Source: Pyxicephalus adspersus
Taxonomy: Eukaryota > Chordata > Amphibia > Anura > Pyxicephalidae
Direction: 5' to 3'
Length of the DNA stretch: 64,000 nt
Assembly (NCBI RefSeq): GCF_032062135.1
Contig: NC_092858.1
Span: 163,281,882 to 163,345,881, forward strand
The notes below the pieces were generated by a model. The model saw nothing but the letters and a program-made list of their open reading frames with translations. It had not been told where the DNA came from and did not search any database. The position numbers were made by a program, and so were the translations under genes. This document shows positions 60,150 to 64,000 of the stretch, in pieces; position 1 is the first letter of the stretch; every line of letters begins with the position of its first letter.

Positions 60150-60413
60150 AGGTTTTGCCATTTTTACCCCTAATAACTTTCAGGTCTTCAGGGAGCCCCT
60201 GCTATAATTACTATATTCCCAGCTCACAGTACATGAGTATGGAGGTCAGTGGGAAGAAAACCTCGTACATTGCTGGCCATTGGGAAGATTGTCAGCCTTA
60301 TATATAGTCAAAAAGATCATTGATATTGGGTAAACTGACCCAACAGGCAAAAATTGCTTACGGTTCAAGGAACCTCTAGCAACCTATGGAGAAACCCTGG
60401 ATGAGAAACACTG
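60150..60413 (-). mobile_element. ~280-bp hAT-like dispersed family, copy 10
   Basis: Carries AACTTTCAGGTCTTCAGGGA, CCCAGCTCACAGTACATGAG, TTGCTGGCCATTGGGAAGAT and AACCCTGGATGAGAAACACTG-type end. The left end is slightly eroded. Confidence 0.72.
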
Positions 60414-61159
60414 ATATATATAATTTAAATTGCCTATAATTGGACAGCAAGATATATATAATATTACAAGCTTACTAAAATAGTTGATTTGTCATTCATC
60501 AGGCATGATATAGACATTCACTATTTTCAAGATTTAAACAAATTAAATAGGGCATGAAATGATAAAGCATACTCTTGCATGGATATTTATCAGTGCATCT
60601 CTGGCGAATAAATCTAATACTCCAAATAATAATGAAGAAATGTATTATTTGAAGTTCATTGTATCTCCCCATATCTTTCAGAAACAGTCAGCTTCCTGAA
60701 TTCAAATTTTAATAGAAACTGTATGTTTGTTCTTCTACTGTAGAGGGACAATCAAAAAGTTTACTTAGTTTCCATTTTGTATTATCTAGATGAAATCAGA
60801 TTATTTGAGGAAGTAGAGGAAGCACAAATTGTGTAATTATTTTGATAAGGATGAAAATATTCTTTCAGTAGGAAAACTCTCAGACAGTAATACTTATATA
60901 CATAGCCATTACTAGATGTTTACAGCAAAAGTATTACAACAATTATATATTTTATAGCCAGTAATATAAATGTCCATTCTCACGTTTTCCATATGCTATC
61001 CTTATTCTATACTTGCAGTATACAGCATCTTTAACAGTCCATTGGATCTGGAAAATTTTTATCTGCATTTTCTTTTTTAGTGACTATATAAAAGGGGAAT
61101 TTACCATAATTTAGGGAAACACATTTCACTTTCCATTATTTGTCCAGAACTGGGAGCAA
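60414..61159. other. No recognised element
   Basis: AT-rich non-coding DNA. Confidence 0.35.
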
Positions 61160-61386
61160 GGGCAGGTTCACACCTGTCTCTTAATTGCTCAATTTTGTAT
61201 GGCTCGCCAGCTCCTGGAGGACTTAAAAAGAAGTTTAAAAAGAATCAACATCTGGAAGTTTGCTAGCTGGCGGCAGTAAGAGGTACCAGTACCACTCACT
61301 GTAGCCCCATTCATTCCCTAAAGGGGGCTGCCACAGAGAAACGCAACATGTAGCACATGGCAGCGTTTTCTGGTGTGAGTAAACCC
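61160..61386. mobile_element. MITE-like element (~227 bp) with imperfect inverted ends
   Basis: Left end GGGCAGGTTCACACCTG; right end reverse complement GGGTTTACTCACACCAG. The inside has GCTAGCTGGCGGCAG and AAACGCAACATGTAGC. The ends match at most positions, and the body is less AT-rich than its flanks. Superfamily unknown. Confidence 0.55.
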
Positions 61387-62699
61387 ACTACCTCACTGCC
61401 AGTATCATTTAGCCCAAAAGAAAAACTGTCCCAATAAAACATAGATTTTTAAAAATAGAACATGATTTTTTACTTGTGTCTACTTTAAAACCTGCAAGTT
61501 CTGGTTACAAATATATTTAATGAAGCAGGGACATAAAACATGAAGAAAGCCTCCTTATGTGGCTGTAGAGACTTTTCAGAAGTTTCTCTCCACTACTTAC
61601 CTTCTGGAGATTGGTGCATTCTGCCTCCAGACCTCACCTGGCCTTGGTGGAAAAAAAAGTGAAATTGCGCCTTCTGGGTTGATAATGGATTGTAGAAAAA
61701 GCCACTGATACTCGGTTTCTTGACATTTGCCAACTGTTCTCTAAGTTCTCCAACCCTTGCTGTGTCATTGGCTAGAGAAGTTTTTCCTCTTTAGTGGGGG
61801 ACTTCATTGTAGATTTATTAGACATTTGTAGCCAAGCATTAACTATTCATGTATTGAGATCTAAAGGTGATTCCACTTTTAACACAAAAACTCCACTGTC
61901 GTTTTTGTAAGTTGACTTAATCAATAATCAATTTTTAGACCTTTTTTCCCAAGATTCTGTAGTAATTCTGTTATGTTTGTGTAATTGTTGATTGTATCTC
62001 TATAGAGTTTTTGTGACTACGTAATATAATCCTGACAATTCATTTAATTTTAAGAGGGATAACAATCTGCTAAGGATCATTTTAGATATCCATTCTATGT
62101 TATGACCAATGGAGAGACATGCCTTGCAAAGGTGTCAGTATAATAGGAACTAGTCATAATCAGGCTTATTTCTTGCTGGTTCTTACAACAGCCTGGTCTT
62201 GGTATTGGCCCTTGCCAGGTTCAGTATCTTCACCCATCATGATTGGCTAGCCCAACAATAGTTAATTTTACCAAGAAATGAAAAATATGTGAACTGTGTG
62301 GTGCGTGCAAGTTGACAAGTAAGAAACATTCACTGCAGAAAAGATATTGTATTCTTTTATGATATTTTATGATTCTGTGTTAATTAATAGTAAAAAACTT
62401 GATCTTAACATCATGAGCAGTTACCATCATGTATAAGAAAAGAACCGATTGTAGATTGTGAACTAAAATACGTCGTGTACATATTTTTTAAGGGATATAT
62501 TACTCAGCTTAGTAAGTGAGATGAAGCTCTGACCTCAGGTGAACCTGCTCTTCCAGATTTAAACAGTATTGCCCCTCACACCGGCCAACCAGTAGATAGT
62601 TTCTTAATAGTTCTTGGGTATTTAGCTGGCTCAGATACAGCTCTCAGCATTCGTGCAACGTGTCTCCATTACTGCCTAGCCCCCGAGCTCTACTGAGCA
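61387..62699. other. No recognised element
   Basis: AT-rich non-coding DNA. Confidence 0.35.
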
Positions 62700-63185
62700 T
62701 TTGCCAAACACCTCTCTATTAATTATCACCTCTTGTCGTCCAGTCTGCTTCCCTATCTGTTGTCTTGTGCTTTTCCAGTATTCCCCCATGTCACATGCCT
62801 CCTGTCACTTCCTGTGTCTCCAGTGTTCCCCTGTGTCTTTGGTAACCACCGTGTCACCAGTGTCCATTTTGTGCATTTCTGACTCTTGACCCCTGGCTTT
62901 AATCCTGACCCTTCCTCTTCCTGACCTCTCTCTTCCCTGGCATTCTTTGACTATTCTCCTGTCTTGTGATTCTGTACCACACACTGTTCTGTCCACCCCA
63001 GTGTGCCCAAAGACTGCAACCTGAAACCTATCTTTATAGGCTCTGGAAAAAGCCAGTCTGTTGCTTAGATTCTGTACCTGGACCCTTCTCAGGCATCACG
63101 CCACCATTGTGCAAAGCCATAACGCTTTCTTATAAGAGGGCATATACTGTATATATATAACCTTCTAAATTCCAGTGCATCACAC
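62700..63185 (-). repeat. GC-rich dispersed family, copy 4 (opposite orientation)
   Basis: Reverse complement of the family: TGTGCCCAAAGACTGCAACC matches the TGGTCCTTGGGCACA region, and GGCTCTGGAAAAAGCCAGTC and CCCTTCTCAGGCATCACGCC match the SGTAACCAGG..CAGAGCC and GAGCCCTGAGAAGG regions. More diverged than the other three. Confidence 0.65.
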
Positions 63186-63601
63186 GCATTTGAAAAATTT
63201 AGAATGTTAATTTTACTTCCACCTTCACCTAAATATACATATACACTCACCTATATGGAGGACCAAAGTATAATAATCAGTCAAATGAGCAAAGATAACT
63301 GTGGACACCAAAAGGTTTCTCTCCATTCCAATCTCCATTGCCAACAGGACTTGCTCCGTGTACATTCTATTCTTCACTCAGTATTACTTAGGGTAATCTT
63401 ACACAGATTTTTTCCGTCCCATAGCAAATTGCATCTCCTGATTAAGATAAAAAAAAGTGATTGTGCAGACCACTTCATATTAAAATTGTAACATATTACA
63501 TAGAGGGTTCCAAAAGTTCACAACTATCATACAAAAATAAAATAAAAAGTTCCAAATATAGTCCTACTTTCAAATTTCCCATGATCACACATATGCTACA
63601 C

Positions 63602-64000
63602 CAGGGTTGGGCAAACTTTTTTAGTCAGGAGCCACAATCTGAAATAAAATTTGACAGAGGGGCCGGGCCAATGGGAGAGCGGGCGGGGTTTTGCCATCAT
63701 GACGCCATTGAACGTGACTTCATGATGGCATAACCCTGCCCACTCTCCCATCGCAGATCTAAGCTTGTGATTGGAGAGTGGGCGGGTTCTGTGCGGTGAC
63801 ACAGCCCGCCCACTCTCCTATCGCAAGCTCAAAACCTGTGATGAGAGAGTGAGTGGGCGGGCTGTGTCACTGCACAGAACCCACCCACTCTCCCATCGCA
63901 GGCTCAGATCTGGGGGATGTGTTGTGAGGCTCTGGCCGGTGTGCCCCGCCCCAGCGGGGTTTTTCTTCTTACCTTGCTTGGGGTGGCACCGGCCAGAGCC
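63602..64000. mobile_element. hAT-like element with large internal palindrome, cut by the window edge
   Basis: The left end CAGGGTTGGGCAAAC matches the end of the element at 7125, and TCATGATGGCATAACCCTGC matches its interior phrase. The right end lies beyond the window. Positions 63755-63911 form a ~157-bp near-perfect palindrome bounded by AGATCT, and GGCTCTGGCCGGTG (63928-63941) is exactly inverted at 63987-64000. It is GC-rich against AT-rich flanks. Confidence 0.75.

Larger units (their letters stand above)
46601..64000. other. Upstream flank of GRIK1, intergenic
   Basis: No exon-like reading frame or recognised gene was found. In mammals the genes upstream of GRIK1 are single-exon claudins (CLDN17, CLDN8). 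None of the frames here shows the claudin W..GLW..C..C signature, so any claudin neighbour would lie beyond the window. The stretch holds dispersed repeats, a minisatellite, a LINE fragment and unannotated AT-rich DNA. Confidence 0.5.

Noticed and set aside
46601..64000. Search for a claudin neighbour of GRIK1
   Set aside because: No frame contains the claudin extracellular-loop signature.

Overview
The window reads as vertebrate nuclear DNA, AT-rich and almost entirely non-coding. It is most likely from a frog: many small hAT-type elements, a tRNA-type SINE ending in a GCTATATAAATACTGT-like tail, and CR1-like LINE remnants are of kinds I associate with ranoid frogs. The species call is inference; no repeat library was searched. 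There is no prokaryotic gene organisation, no operon, and no open reading frame longer than about 150 codons.

The one protein-coding gene I can support is on the minus strand. Positions 45790-45913 encode a 41-residue N-terminus plus the first base of a Gly codon. It begins after an in-frame upstream stop and ends at a GTGAGT splice donor. It has a hydrophobic signal-peptide core, then LPQTSQQVLRI, which matches the start of kainate receptor subunits and fits GluK1 (GRIK1) best. I call it GRIK1 exon 1. The 5' leader and promoter should lie at about 45914-46600 and the leader shows several upstream ATGs. Positions 1-45789 would be the start of intron 1, with no second exon seen. Positions 46600-64000 would be upstream intergenic DNA, with no neighbouring gene seen.

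The rest is mobile-element sediment and simple repeats. Elements with readable boundaries: hAT-type elements at 7125-7444, 19449-19809, 30304-30456 and 53083-53303, all with 8-bp target duplications; a TA-flanked Tigger/pogo-like element at 16033-16443; a TTAA-type element at 9535-10178 with a GC-rich core and nested inverted repeats; and a palindrome-rich hAT-like element running off the right edge from 63602. Dispersed families: a ~280-bp hAT-like family (about ten copies), a GC-rich ~750-bp family (four copies), a ~198-bp palindromic MITE (four copies), and a ~128-bp MITE (four copies, two interrupted by the same CR1-like 3' end). There is a tRNA-type SINE at 23265-23598 and a CR1/L2-like reverse transcriptase fragment at 59040-59240.

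Tandem repeats: a ~31-bp minisatellite (38090-38625), a 67-bp minisatellite (58147-58516), a 152-bp duplication (25133-25376) and several AT microsatellites, one inside a 46-bp perfect palindrome (36167-36212). I found no novel biochemical system. The points most worth checking are the GRIK1 first exon with its upstream reading frames, the TTAA-type element, the recurrent MITE/LINE composite, and possible non-coding regulatory blocks in the intron and upstream flank.
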